Shown here piece after piece: positions 34,797-43,259 of a stretch of 64,000 bases of DNA. The DNA comes from Fontibacterium meridianamericanum (GTDB taxonomy: Bacteria; Pseudomonadota; Alphaproteobacteria; Pelagibacterales; Pelagibacteraceae): the NCBI GenBank assembly GCA_965235635.1, contig CBDDYR010000002.1, forward strand, positions 62,001-126,000, read 5' to 3'. The position numbers and the translations under genes were made by a program. Numbering within the stretch: position 1 is the first letter of the stretch; each line of letters opens with the position of its first letter. The notes under the pieces were generated by a model. That model searched no databases and had not been told where the DNA came from. It was given only the letters and a program-made list of their open reading frames with translations.

Positions 34797-34802
34797 AAAT
34801 TA

Positions 34803-34877
34803 TGGTGGGCACCGTAAGAATCGAACTTACCACCCCTTGCGTGTCGAGCAAGTGTTCTACCACTGAACTAGGTGCCC
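34803..34877 (-). tRNA. tRNA-Val (GAC) with C33
   Basis: Minus strand cloverleaf with all stems perfect: acceptor GGGCACC/GGTGCCC, D stem GTTC/GAAC, anticodon stem CTTGC/GCAAG, T stem GTAAG/CTTAC, discriminator A, encoded CCA. The seven-base loop is TCGACAC, so the anticodon is GAC (valine) and the base before it, position 33, is C (complement of base 34846) instead of the almost invariant U. No other feature suggests a pseudogene. Confidence 0.93.
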
Positions 34878-34917
34878 TTTCTTAATTTATATAAAAATTA
34901 ACTTTTGTTCTTACTGA

Positions 34918-34993
34918 TGGTGGGCGATGAGAGACTCGAACTCCCGACCCTCTCGGTGTAAACGAGATGCTCTACCAACTGAGCTAATCGCCC
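34918..34993 (-). tRNA. tRNA-Val (TAC)
   Basis: Minus strand: acceptor GGGCGAT/ATCGCCC, anticodon stem TCTCG/CGAGA with loop TTTACAC giving TAC, normal U33, T loop TTCGAGT, encoded CCA. Forty bases upstream of tRNA-Val(GAC), in the same direction; together they read all four valine codons. Confidence 0.97.
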
Positions 34994-35009
34994 TAATATT
35001 AAGGGGCTT

Positions 35010-35037
35010 TTTATAACAATAAAAATACAAAGTTAAA
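35010..35037 (-). promoter_or_regulatory. Possible promoter for the tandem tRNA-Val genes
   Basis: Minus strand: -10 TATAAA (35015-35010) followed by AAGCCCC, a GC-rich discriminator that stands out in this AT-rich DNA; 16 bases upstream is a weak -35, TTTAAC (35037-35032). The predicted start is about ten bases before tRNA-Val(TAC). The -35 is poor, so confidence is modest. Confidence 0.35.
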
Positions 35038-35044
35038 ATAATAA

Positions 35045-35299
35045 TTAATGAGGTAAGTACTTTTTAAATGCAGTTGTTTTTGAAAACACTCTACCTTTTA
35101 GAAGATTAAAAGTGCTTAAATCTTCTTTTTTAATCTTTGCACAAGTAATTAAACCATACTGATCTGCAAATTCATTTTTATAAAAATTTTGCTTATCTTT
35201 AAAATCTTTTACGCAGTTCTTTAAATAATCTTTTGGGTAAAAATACCATACTAATAAAAATATAGGAACTATGTACCAATATTTTTTAATTTTTTTCAT
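35045..35299 (-). CDS. Unknown small membrane-anchored protein
   Basis: Eighty-four residues. A basic start (MKKIKKYWY) leads into one hydrophobic segment at about residues 8-20 (VPIFLLVWYFY), most likely a signal anchor, with the rest (KDYLKNCVKDFKDKQNFYK... LITCAKIKKED) predicted to be outside the cytoplasm. It has two cysteines, at about residues 29 and 53, which could pair. I do not recognise a family. It is divergent from the TauE/SafE gene with 55 bases between, and codon use matches the neighbours, so it is probably a real gene. Confidence 0.6.
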   Translation of the reverse strand: MKKIKKYWYIVPIFLLVWYFYPKDYLKNCVKDFKDKQNFYKNEFADQYGLITCAKIKKEDLSTFNLLKGRVFSKTTAFKKYLPH

Positions 35300-35354
35300 T
35301 TTTAAATATTAACTACTATTTATTAACTAAAAATATATAAGTTAAGAATATTTT

Positions 35355-36185
35355 ATGATTGATTTGTATCAAATATTTTATCTTATAATTGTTTTAGTTA
35401 TTGCGGCATCGGTTGCCGGTTTTGCAGCAGGATTACTTGGAGTGGGCGGAGGTTTGGTAATGGTGCCTGCGCTTTATTATGCATTTACAGTTCTTGATTT
35501 TGAAATGGCAACTAAAATGCATTTAGCTTTAGGAACGTCTCTTGCAATTATTATTCCAACATCAATCATGTCCACAAAAACACACATGAAATTTAATGCT
35601 GTTGATTTTGGTCTCATTAAATCTTTTGGAATTTACATAGTTTTAGGAGTTATTATAGGAACTTTCTTGGCTTCAAATTTAAAAACCGCTAATTTGGTTT
35701 TATTCTTCTCGTTATTTGGATTTTTGGTTGGTTTATTTTTTTTATTTTTAAAATCAAAATTAGAAGAAACTGAAAGAAATATTCCAAAAATTTATAAAAT
35801 TATAATTGGAAATTTTATTGGTTTTATTTCTGTTCCTCTTGGTATTGGTGGCGGCTCATTATCCGTGCCTTTTATGAGATTATTTGGTTATGATATGAGA
35901 AAAGCTATTGGAACTTCTGCAGCTATTGGAATATTAATCGCAATCTCTGGAACAATTTCCATGATTTCAAGTGGAGCATTATTTGCCAAAGTGAATTCAC
36001 CTTTAAGTTTTGGTTACTTTAATCTTGCAGGATTTTTAGTTTTCGTTCCGGTTACAATGATAATGGCTCCTTTAGGAGCAAAAGTTGTTCACAAAGTAAA
36101 TAGAAATTTAATTACAAAAATATTTGGAATTTATTTAATTTTAATTTCTCTTAGAAGCTTTATTGAATACTTAAATATTAAATAA
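35355..36185 (+). CDS. TauE/SafE-family permease (putative sulfite/organic-anion exporter)
   Basis: Two repeated halves, each opening with the family motif: AAGLLGVGGGLVMVPAL near residues 24-40 and ISVPLGIGGGSLSVPFM near 157-173. About eight membrane segments in 276 residues. Relatives export sulfite, sulfoacetate or taurine-derived anions, some import; the substrate cannot be told here. In organisms that depend on reduced organosulfur such as DMSP, sulfite export would make sense, but this is inference. Convergent with lon, one base apart. Confidence 0.88.
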   Translation: MIDLYQIFYLIIVLVIAASVAGFAAGLLGVGGGLVMVPALYYAFTVLDFEMATKMHLALGTSLAIIIPTSIMSTKTHMKFNAVDFGLIKSFGIYIVLGVIIGTFLASNLKTANLVLFFSLFGFLVGLFFLFLKSKLEETERNIPKIYKIIIGNFIGFISVPLGIGGGSLSVPFMRLFGYDMRKAIGTSAAIGILIAISGTISMISSGALFAKVNSPLSFGYFNLAGFLVFVPVTMIMAPLGAKVVHKVNRNLITKIFGIYLILISLRSFIEYLNIK

Positions 36186-36186
36186 T

Positions 36187-38598
36187 TTAATTAACTGGTC
36201 TTTCGTTAGTAATTTCTTTCCCTTTTTGTGTTTGCGAAAGATCAATTTCTACCCAATCAATTGGACTTAAAGATTTAGTTAAAGCAACTTTTAATACTTC
36301 ATCTACTGTTTTTACTGGTATAATTTTTAAACCTTCAATTACATTTTTAGGTATCTCAGCCAAGTCCTTCTCGTTCTCATCCGGAATTAAAACTGTTTTA
36401 ATTCCCCCTCTAAGAGCTGCTAATAATTTTTCTTTTAAACCACCAATAGGAAGAACTCTTCCTCTTAAAGTAACCTCACCTGTCATAGCAACATCTCTTT
36501 TAACTGGAATTCCAGTTAATGAAGAAACAATTGAAGTGACCATTGCAATACCAGCGGATGGCCCATCTTTCGGCGTCGCTCCTTCAGGTACGTGAATATG
36601 AATATCTTTCTTTTCAAAAACTGGAGGAATAATCCCATATTCTAGACATCTAGATCTCACAAAAGATTTAGCAGCTTTGACCGACTCCTGCATTACCTCA
36701 CCTAACTTTCCAGTAATTTCCATTTTGCCTTTTCCAGGCATAATTACGGACTCAATGGTCAGAAGTTCGCCCCCTACTTCAGTCCAAGCAAGACCAGTTA
36801 CAATTCCTGTTCCATCTTTATTTTCAATTTCTCCGTATTTAAATTTTTTAATGCCAAGATAATCATTAAGATTTTTCTCATCAATTTTAATTGTGTCTTT
36901 AGTTTTTGTAACAATGTCTTTAACACCTTTTCTTGCTAATTTTGAAATTTCTCTTTCTAAACTTCTAACTCCAGACTCTCTTGTGTAATATCTAATAATA
37001 TCTTTTAAAGCTTCATCTGAGACTGTCCATTCTCCAGATTTTAAACCATTTTCTTTAATTTGTTTTGGTAATAGATACTTCTTAGCTATCTCCATTTTTT
37101 CATCCTCAGTGTAACCAGAGATTCTAATAACTTCCATTCTGTCTAATAATGGTCCAGGTATATTTAAAGTATTTGCCGTAGTAACAAACATTACATTCGA
37201 TAAATCGTAATCTACTTCAAGATAATGATCGTTAAATGTTGTGTTTTGTTCAGGATCTAATGCTTCTAATAATGCAGAAGAAGGGTCTCCTCTATAATCA
37301 TTACCAATTTTATCAATCTCATCTAATAAAATTAAAGGGTTATTTTTTCCAGATTTCTTCATCATCTGGATTATTTTTCCAGGCAAAGATCCAATGTAGG
37401 TTCTTCTATGACCTCTAATTTCTGCTTCATCTCTAATGCCGCCTAATGACATTCTTACAAATTCTCTTCCGGTAGCTTTTGCTATAGATTTACCCAAAGA
37501 AGTTTTTCCAACTCCTGGGGCTCCAACTAAACAAAGAATAGGACCTTTAATTTTATTAATTCTACTTTGAACTGCTAAAAATTCTAAAATTCTATCTTTA
37601 ACTTTTTCTAAACCATAATGATCCTCATCAAGAATTTTTTTCGCATTATTAATATCAGTATTTACTTTAGATGTTTTTCCCCAAGGCAATGAAACCATCC
37701 AGTCCAAATAATTTCTAACAACTGTGGACTCAGCAGACATTGGGCTCATTGATTTTAATTTTTTTAATTCCGCTAAAGATTTCTCTTCTGCTTCCTTGGT
37801 CATTTTAGCTTTTTTTATAGCTTCCTCTAGGTTTTGAATTTCATCTTTACCATCTTCGGTTTCCCCTAATTCTTTTTGAATAGCTTTTAACTGCTCGTTT
37901 AAATAATATTCCCTTTGAGTTTTCTCCATTTGATTTTTAACTCTACCTCTTATTTTTTTTTCTACCGATAAAACCTCTATTTCACTTTCAATAAAAGTTA
38001 AGAGAGACTCAAGCCTATTTTGTACTGACAAATTTTCTAAAATTTTTTGTTTTTCTACTAAACTAATTTGTAATTGATTAGCGACCGCATCAGCAACTTT
38101 TGATGGTTCTTTTGTATCTTTAATTGTCTCCAGTCCCTCTTCAGAGACTTTTTTTGAAACTTTAACTAATTTATCAAATTTATTTAAAACTGCTTTTGAT
38201 AATAAAGACAAATCTTCCTTACCAAGGTCATCAGCTAATGTAGTGCAAGAAGCTAATAAAAAGTTCTTTTCTTCATTATGATATTGATTAATTTTTACTC
38301 TCTCTTTTCCTTCTACTAAAATTTTAACTGTGCCATCTGGTAGCTTTAATAATTGTAATATTTCACCTAAACAGCCTACCTGGTAAATTTCATTATCTTT
38401 TGGATCGTCAACGTCATGACTTTTTTGAGCGGCAAGAATAATTTTTTTATACTTATCCATTACGCTATTAAGAGCATTAATAGACTTTTCTCTTCCAACA
38501 AAAAGTGGAACAACCATTCCAGGAAAAACGACAATATCCCTCAATGGCAATACTGGGTATTGCGCTTGATTCATTTTTGCTGAGTCTTTGACGTCCAT
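36187..38598 (-). CDS. lon: ATP-dependent protease Lon
   Basis: Cytoplasmic AAA+ serine protease for damaged and regulatory proteins. N-terminal substrate domain with PVLPLRDIVVFPGMVVPLFVG, Walker A GAPGVGKTSLGKS near residue 362, Walker B LILLDEIDKI, and the protease domain with catalytic Ser681 in KDGPSAG and the lysine of GGLKEKL near 724. Length 803. The ATG at 38598 is used here, but a second ATG at 38574 (MNQAQYPVLPL) matches other Lon starts equally well and would leave a normal leader behind the upstream promoters. Last gene of the tig-clpP-clpX-lon series. Confidence 0.97.
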   Translation of the reverse strand: MDVKDSAKMNQAQYPVLPLRDIVVFPGMVVPLFVGREKSINALNSVMDKYKKIILAAQKSHDVDDPKDNEIYQVGCLGEILQLLKLPDGTVKILVEGKERVKINQYHNEEKNFLLASCTTLADDLGKEDLSLLSKAVLNKFDKLVKVSKKVSEEGLETIKDTKEPSKVADAVANQLQISLVEKQKILENLSVQNRLESLLTFIESEIEVLSVEKKIRGRVKNQMEKTQREYYLNEQLKAIQKELGETEDGKDEIQNLEEAIKKAKMTKEAEEKSLAELKKLKSMSPMSAESTVVRNYLDWMVSLPWGKTSKVNTDINNAKKILDEDHYGLEKVKDRILEFLAVQSRINKIKGPILCLVGAPGVGKTSLGKSIAKATGREFVRMSLGGIRDEAEIRGHRRTYIGSLPGKIIQMMKKSGKNNPLILLDEIDKIGNDYRGDPSSALLEALDPEQNTTFNDHYLEVDYDLSNVMFVTTANTLNIPGPLLDRMEVIRISGYTEDEKMEIAKKYLLPKQIKENGLKSGEWTVSDEALKDIIRYYTRESGVRSLEREISKLARKGVKDIVTKTKDTIKIDEKNLNDYLGIKKFKYGEIENKDGTGIVTGLAWTEVGGELLTIESVIMPGKGKMEITGKLGEVMQESVKAAKSFVRSRCLEYGIIPPVFEKKDIHIHVPEGATPKDGPSAGIAMVTSIVSSLTGIPVKRDVAMTGEVTLRGRVLPIGGLKEKLLAALRGGIKTVLIPDENEKDLAEIPKNVIEGLKIIPVKTVDEVLKVALTKSLSPIDWVEIDLSQTQKGKEITNERPVN

Positions 38599-38604
38599 AA
38601 ATTA

Positions 38605-38632
38605 ATAATAGTAATAGTTAAGTATATGACAA
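38605..38632 (-). promoter_or_regulatory. Sigma70-type promoter for lon
   Basis: Minus strand: -35 TTGTCA (38632-38627), 16 bases, -10 TATTAT (38610-38605). Transcription would start at or within a base or two of the ATG at 38598, so the message would be leaderless, or translation would begin at the ATG at 38574. Confidence 0.5.
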
Positions 38633-38642
38633 GCTTAACTCT

Positions 38643-38670
38643 ATATGGGAATATTTAATGTTATTTCAAC
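38643..38670 (-). promoter_or_regulatory. Heat-shock (sigma32/RpoH-type) promoter for lon
   Basis: Minus strand: GTTGAAA (38670-38664), 14-base spacer, CCCATAT (38649-38643). The RpoH consensus is CTTGAAA, 13-15 bases, CCCATnT, so only the first base differs. It precedes lon, a classic RpoH target, and predicts a start near 38636 with a leader of about 38 bases. Confidence 0.7.
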
Positions 38671-38679
38671 TGTGAATAA

Positions 38680-39960
38680 CTAGCCTATTTTGCTCTCTTT
38701 ATTAATGGGCGCGCTTGATGTTTGATTGTTTTTCTTTGAGTAAGTAAGTAATGGTTTTATTTTTCCTTCAACAACGTCTTTATTGATTACAACTTCGCTA
38801 ATATTAGATTGTGAAGGAAGTTCGAACATTGTTTCAAGTAGAATATCCTCTAATATTGATCTTAGTCCCCTCGCTCCTGTTTTTCTAACTAAAGCTTTTT
38901 TAGCAATGGCTGATAGGGAGTCTTTTGTAAAAGTAAGCTTAGCGCCTTCAATTTCAAAAAGTTTAGCGTATTGTTTAAGAAGAGCATTTTTAGGTTCTTG
39001 TAAAATTTTAATTAATGCGTCTTCATGTAAGTCATCCAATGTAGCTACAATTGGAAGTCTTCCTATAAATTCTGGTATTAAACCAAATTTTAACAGATCT
39101 TCTGGTTCTAAATCTTTTAATATTTGACCGGTGCTTTTATTGTCATGCTCTCTAATTGTAGCTCCAAATCCCATTGCAGTTCCTTTACTTCTTGATGATA
39201 CAATTTTCTCTAATCCTCCAAAAGCTCCTCCACATATAAAAAGAATATTTGTCGTATTCACTTGTAAAAATTCTTGTTGAGGGTGTTTTCTTCCTCCTTG
39301 TGGTGGAACGCTAGCAACTGTTCCTTCCATAATTTTTAAAAGTGCTTGCTGAACACCTTCTCCAGAAACATCCCTTGTAATAGAGGGATTTTCTGTTTTT
39401 CTGCTTATTTTATCAACTTCATCTATATAAACTATTCCTCTTTGTGCTTTTTCAACATTATAATCAGCAGCTTGTAATAATTTAAGAATAATATTCTCTA
39501 CATCCTCTCCAACGTAACCAGCCTCCGTCAATGTAGTGGCATCTGCCATAGTAAATGGTACGTCTAAAATTTTTGCAAGTGTTTGTGCTAATAAAGTTTT
39601 TCCACAACCTGTTGGGCCTATAAGTAAGACATTAGATTTTGAAATTTCAACATCTTTACTACTTTTGGAGTCTTGATTTAATCTCTTATAATGATTGTGA
39701 ACTGCAACAGACAAAACTTTCTTTGCTTTGTCTTGGCCAATAACATACTCGTCTAAAACTTTACAAATTTCTTTAGGTGTTGGAACGCCGGCATCATCTT
39801 TAACAAAATTACTTTTGTTTTCTTCTTTGATGATATCCATACATAATTCAACACACTCATCACATATAAAAACTGTAGGACCGGCTATAAGTTTTCTAAC
39901 TTCATGCTGACTTTTTCCGCAAAAGGAACAATAAAGAGTGTTTTTATTATCTTTGGCCAT
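38680..39960 (-). CDS. clpX: ATP-dependent Clp protease ATP-binding subunit ClpX
   Basis: AAA+ unfoldase that feeds ClpP. N-terminal zinc-binding domain with Cys11, Cys14, Cys33 and Cys36 (CSFCG, CDEC); Walker A GPTGCGKT at residues 115-122; pore loop GYVGED near 157; Walker B IVYIDEVDK; sensor/arginine blocks in the C-terminal half, RKTGARGLRSILE near 373. Length 426, normal. It follows clpP after a 111-base gap containing a hairpin. Confidence 0.98.
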   Translation of the reverse strand: MAKDNKNTLYCSFCGKSQHEVRKLIAGPTVFICDECVELCMDIIKEENKSNFVKDDAGVPTPKEICKVLDEYVIGQDKAKKVLSVAVHNHYKRLNQDSKSSKDVEISKSNVLLIGPTGCGKTLLAQTLAKILDVPFTMADATTLTEAGYVGEDVENIILKLLQAADYNVEKAQRGIVYIDEVDKISRKTENPSITRDVSGEGVQQALLKIMEGTVASVPPQGGRKHPQQEFLQVNTTNILFICGGAFGGLEKIVSSRSKGTAMGFGATIREHDNKSTGQILKDLEPEDLLKFGLIPEFIGRLPIVATLDDLHEDALIKILQEPKNALLKQYAKLFEIEGAKLTFTKDSLSAIAKKALVRKTGARGLRSILEDILLETMFELPSQSNISEVVINKDVVEGKIKPLLTYSKKNNQTSSAPINKESKIG

Positions 39961-39999
39961 TTTTAAAATAATCGAATCAGTAAAGTTTTATAAAACAAT

Positions 40000-40021
40000 G
40001 ACTTGCTTCTAAAAGCAAGTC
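40000..40021 (-). repeat. Perfect hairpin in the clpP-clpX gap
   Basis: GACTTGCTT and its complement AAGCAAGTC pair over nine bases around a four-base loop. On the minus strand no T-run follows, only CATTGTTTTAT, so termination would be weak at best. It may stabilise the clpP 3' end or mark processing between clpP and clpX; either is inference. Confidence 0.55.
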
Positions 40022-40071
40022 TAAGTTGAATCTAATCTTTATTTTGTGTGTAAATTATATATTTAATCTAA

Positions 40072-40686
40072 CTAATCGACTTTCTTTTCTACTACTTTAT
40101 CTATTATGCCAAAATCTTTAGCCTCTTCAGGACTCATGAACTTATCTCTCTCTAAAGCTTCCTGAATTGATTTAACATCTTTGCCTGTATGTTTTGAATA
40201 AATTTCATTTAGACGTTTTTTAACATAAGAAATTTCATTTGCATGAATTTGAATATCAGTTGCTTGTCCTTGAAAACCAGCTGAAGGTTGATGAACCATT
40301 ATACGTGAATTAGGTAAAGAAAATCTATGACCTTTTTCTCCTGCGGCTAATAGAAATGAACCCATTGAAGCTGCTTGACCAATACAAATTGTTGAAACAG
40401 GAGATTTAACATATTGCATAGTGTCATAGATACCAAGTCCATCGGTAACTATGCCTCCTGGACTGTTAATGTATAAAAAAATTTCTTTCTTTGGATTTTC
40501 AGACTCTAAAAAAAGTAATTGAGCACAAACTAAACTTGCAATATGAGAATTTACAGGTCCTACTAAAAAAATAATTCGCTCTTTTAAAAGTCTCGAATAT
40601 ATATCGTAAGCTCTTTCTCCTCTACTGGTTTGCTCAACCACCATTGGAATAAGAGTATTCATTTGAATGTCAATCTGATCTTTCAT
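40072..40686 (-). CDS. clpP: ATP-dependent Clp protease proteolytic subunit ClpP
   Basis: Serine peptidase that forms the tetradecameric chamber docked by ClpX. The catalytic triad is visible: Ser107 in GQAASMGS, His132 in MVHQP, Asp181 in ERDKFMSPEEA. YINSPGGIVTDGLGIYDTM is also conserved. Length 204. Gene order tig-clpP-clpX-lon supports joint expression; 26 bases separate it from tig. Confidence 0.98.
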   Translation of the reverse strand: MKDQIDIQMNTLIPMVVEQTSRGERAYDIYSRLLKERIIFLVGPVNSHIASLVCAQLLFLESENPKKEIFLYINSPGGIVTDGLGIYDTMQYVKSPVSTICIGQAASMGSFLLAAGEKGHRFSLPNSRIMVHQPSAGFQGQATDIQIHANEISYVKKRLNEIYSKHTGKDVKSIQEALERDKFMSPEEAKDFGIIDKVVEKKVD

Positions 40687-40712
40687 AGAGAATCAGATTC
40701 TACAATCTTTGC

Positions 40713-42179
40713 TTATTTTTTACTAATCTTTTTTGTAGATTTTGATTTATCCTCTAATTTTATATCTTTTTTAGATTTATCACCTGGACTCTTTGCTGAC
40801 TTGGCAGATGATTTAGACTTAAGATTAGATGAAAGATTTTTTACAAGTTCTTCTAATTCTTTTTTATTAACTTCTTTAATAGTAACCTTTGCTTTCGACT
40901 TAACAAGTTCAACAATTTTATCTTCATATATCGGTCCTCTAAGTCTTGTAATTTCAGAAGGATTTTTTTTATAATAATCGCTAATCTGCTTTTCCTGTCC
41001 AGGGTACATGCTCATTTGTTTTTGTAATTCTTGCTGAAGTTCTTGTGTCGTTACTTGAATTTTATAATCTTCCCCAATTTGATTTAATACTAACGCAAGT
41101 TTTACTCTACGTCTTGAAATATCTAAAATATCGTCTTCTTCTTCTTTGGTAAGTTTTATGTCTGAATGATCATGACCATGTTTATGATCATCATGAGGTT
41201 CATCTTTATGAGCTTTTTCGTGAATAAAACTATGTTTTACTATTTCTTGTTCATTTTTTACTAAATCCTCAGGAAGATCAAATTTATAGTTTTCATCTAA
41301 ATAATCTAAAATTTCTTTTCTAACAATTGTTTCAGTTATTGATGACTGTTCTTTAGACAACTGTTTTTCTAATAAAATTTTTAAATCATTTAAATCTTTT
41401 GCTCCTAAATTTTTTGCAAATTGATCATCTATAACTACGGATTCTGATTTTTTAACTTCTAGAATTTTGCAATTAAACAATGCAGTTTTATTTGCTAAGT
41501 CTTTATTAGGATAATTTTCTGGTAGTTTTATTTTAACATCTTTTTTATCTCCAGCTTTGCATGCTAATAATTGATCATCAAAACCTTTAATAAAAAGTTC
41601 TTTTCCTAAAATAATTTGAATTTTTTCACCTTTATTACCCTCAAAAGATTTGCCATTAACAGTCGCTTCAAAATCAAAAACTACTAAATCACCCTTTGCA
41701 GAATTTTCACTTTCTTTTTTATTTACGTATTTTTTTTGGCCCTCTGCTAATAAATTAATTCTGTCATCTAAATCTTTTTTTTCTATTTTTATTTTATAAT
41801 CTGTTAAAGTTATTTTATCTAATTCGATTTTTTTAATATCTGGAGTCTTTTCTACAGAAATAGTGTATTCTAAATCTTTGTCCTCTCCTGAAGATTTAAT
41901 CTCAATTTTAGGCTGACTAGCAGGTTTAATTTTATTGTCAGTTAATGCTTGATAAGTATTGTCCTGTAAAATTTTTTCTAAAACTTCACCATATAATGCT
42001 TGAGCAAATTGTTTTTTTAATAAATTTACTGGTGCTTTTCCTGGTCGGAACCCTTTAATGTTAACTGTCTTCTGTAATTCAATAACTCTTTCTTCTATCT
42101 TTTTATCAATCTCTTGTTTCTTAACCAAAACATTTAGATTGGTCTTTAAGCCTTTAGATTCTGATACTGTTACTTTCAT
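40713..42179 (-). CDS. tig: Trigger factor with histidine-rich insert and basic tail
   Basis: Ribosome-bound chaperone and prolyl isomerase. N-terminal ribosome-binding domain with GFRPGKAP near residues 43-50, FKBP-type isomerase domain at about 163-245 (GDLVVFDFEATVNG), and the C-terminal chaperone arms. Two oddities: residues 316-340 contain eight histidines among acidic residues (for example HDDHKHGHDHSD), a metal-binding-like stretch, and the end from about 450 is a Lys/Ser tail. Together they bring it to 488 residues against 432 in E. coli. It begins eight bases after tRNA-Leu(UAG). Confidence 0.95.
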   Translation of the reverse strand: MKVTVSESKGLKTNLNVLVKKQEIDKKIEERVIELQKTVNIKGFRPGKAPVNLLKKQFAQALYGEVLEKILQDNTYQALTDNKIKPASQPKIEIKSSGEDKDLEYTISVEKTPDIKKIELDKITLTDYKIKIEKKDLDDRINLLAEGQKKYVNKKESENSAKGDLVVFDFEATVNGKSFEGNKGEKIQIILGKELFIKGFDDQLLACKAGDKKDVKIKLPENYPNKDLANKTALFNCKILEVKKSESVVIDDQFAKNLGAKDLNDLKILLEKQLSKEQSSITETIVRKEILDYLDENYKFDLPEDLVKNEQEIVKHSFIHEKAHKDEPHDDHKHGHDHSDIKLTKEEEDDILDISRRRVKLALVLNQIGEDYKIQVTTQELQQELQKQMSMYPGQEKQISDYYKKNPSEITRLRGPIYEDKIVELVKSKAKVTIKEVNKKELEELVKNLSSNLKSKSSAKSAKSPGDKSKKDIKLEDKSKSTKKISKK

Positions 42180-42187
42180 ATTCTACA

Positions 42188-42271
42188 TGGTGCGGGAGAA
42201 AGGACTTGAACCTTCACATCTTTCGATACCAGTTCCTAAGACTGGCGTGTCTACCGTTCCACCACTCCCGC
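42188..42271 (-). tRNA. tRNA-Leu (TAG)
   Basis: Minus strand class II tRNA: acceptor GCGGGAG/CTCCCGC, anticodon stem CCAGT/ACTGG with loop CTTAGGA giving TAG, long variable arm, T loop TTCAAGT, encoded CCA. Its 3' end is eight bases before tig, so tRNA and chaperone gene share a transcript. Upstream (42300-42305) is TATATT followed by CGCC, a possible -10 with GC-rich discriminator but no clear -35. Confidence 0.97.
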
Positions 42272-42394
42272 TTTAATATTAATTAAATTTCGATTGGCGA
42301 ATATAACTATATTATTAAATGCTTTCTAGGATTTATTTATAAAATATAAGATGCAAAAGAATAGAATTTGCTTATATAAAAAGCAAATTTGATT

Positions 42395-43018
42395 ATGAAA
42401 CTCAAACTAGTGATAGGAGATAAAATTTATTCAACATGGTCACTAAGACCTTGGTTATTGTTAAAATATTTTAACATTCCATTTAATGAAGTTCAAATCA
42501 AGCTAAGAAATAAAAATACCAAAAAAAATATATTAAAATTTTCTCCTTCCGGAAAAGTACCTTGTTTAATTTATGGAAAGATAAGAATATGGGATTCTTT
42601 ATCAATCTCTGAATTTCTAGCAGAAAGATTTAAAAATAAAAATTTTTGGCCAAAAAACAGTATTGATAAAATAATGGCTAGAAATATTTCTTCTGAAATG
42701 CATAGTGGTTTTGCTAATTTAAGAAAAAATTTAAGTATGAATTTTTTAGGAAAAGATCTTAAATTTAATAAAAATAAAGAAACAAAAGCTGAAATAATTA
42801 GAGCTAAAAAAATTATTGAAAATTGTCTAATAAGATCTAAAGGACCTTTTATGTTTAAGAAATTTTCTATAGCCGATGCTATGTACGCGCCTGTGATGTT
42901 TAGGTTTAAAATTTATAATATAAAATTATCATCTATTTTAGAAAAATACCTAAACACTCTATTAAATATGAAAGAAATTAAACTGTGGCTACTAGAGGCA
43001 AGAAAAGAATTAAAATGA
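42395..43018 (+). CDS. Glutathione S-transferase family protein
   Basis: Thioredoxin-fold N-terminal domain with YSTWSLRPWLLLKYFNIPF near residues 12-30 and the cis-proline block PSGKVPCLI near 52-60, followed by the substrate-side DSLSISEFLAERF; an all-helical C-terminal domain ends with FSIADAMYAPVMFR. Length 207 from the ATG at 42395 (a TTG two codons upstream is less likely). The class looks like the zeta/YfcF-like bacterial GSTs, but the substrate is unknown. The stop overlaps the next gene (ATGA). Confidence 0.85.
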   Translation: MKLKLVIGDKIYSTWSLRPWLLLKYFNIPFNEVQIKLRNKNTKKNILKFSPSGKVPCLIYGKIRIWDSLSISEFLAERFKNKNFWPKNSIDKIMARNISSEMHSGFANLRKNLSMNFLGKDLKFNKNKETKAEIIRAKKIIENCLIRSKGPFMFKKFSIADAMYAPVMFRFKIYNIKLSSILEKYLNTLLNMKEIKLWLLEARKELK

Positions 43019-43257
43019 TGCGTTATATAATAATTATTACAGCTATCGTTCTGCCTTTTGTGATTTATTATTTGCTCGTTCATTTGACAAAAAAGGTTAA
43101 CAAAAAATTCCCTTTAATAACTTTGTCATTAATAAGTCTTTTGCTTTTAATTTGTTCATTAATATATTTTAGATTTACAAGCGCACAACCGAAGGGTCTA
43201 AATTATACTCCGCCAAAATATGAAAATAATAAAGTTGTGCCTTCAAAAATCAAATAA
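43015..43257 (+). CDS. Small two-helix membrane protein, DUF6111-like
   Basis: Eighty residues starting at the ATG at 43015, which overlaps the stop of the GST-like gene by four bases. Two hydrophobic segments (about residues 3-22 and 33-52) flank a basic loop, and a short tail ends with GLNYTPPKYENNKVVPSKIK. That Y-x-P-P plus V-V-P ending resembles a conserved alphaproteobacterial family of unknown function (DUF6111), an identification made from memory and therefore tentative. Probably an inner-membrane protein translated together with the GST gene. Confidence 0.65.
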   Translation: MMRYIIIITAIVLPFVIYYLLVHLTKKVNKKFPLITLSLISLLLLICSLIYFRFTSAQPKGLNYTPPKYENNKVVPSKIK

Positions 43258-43259
43258 GA

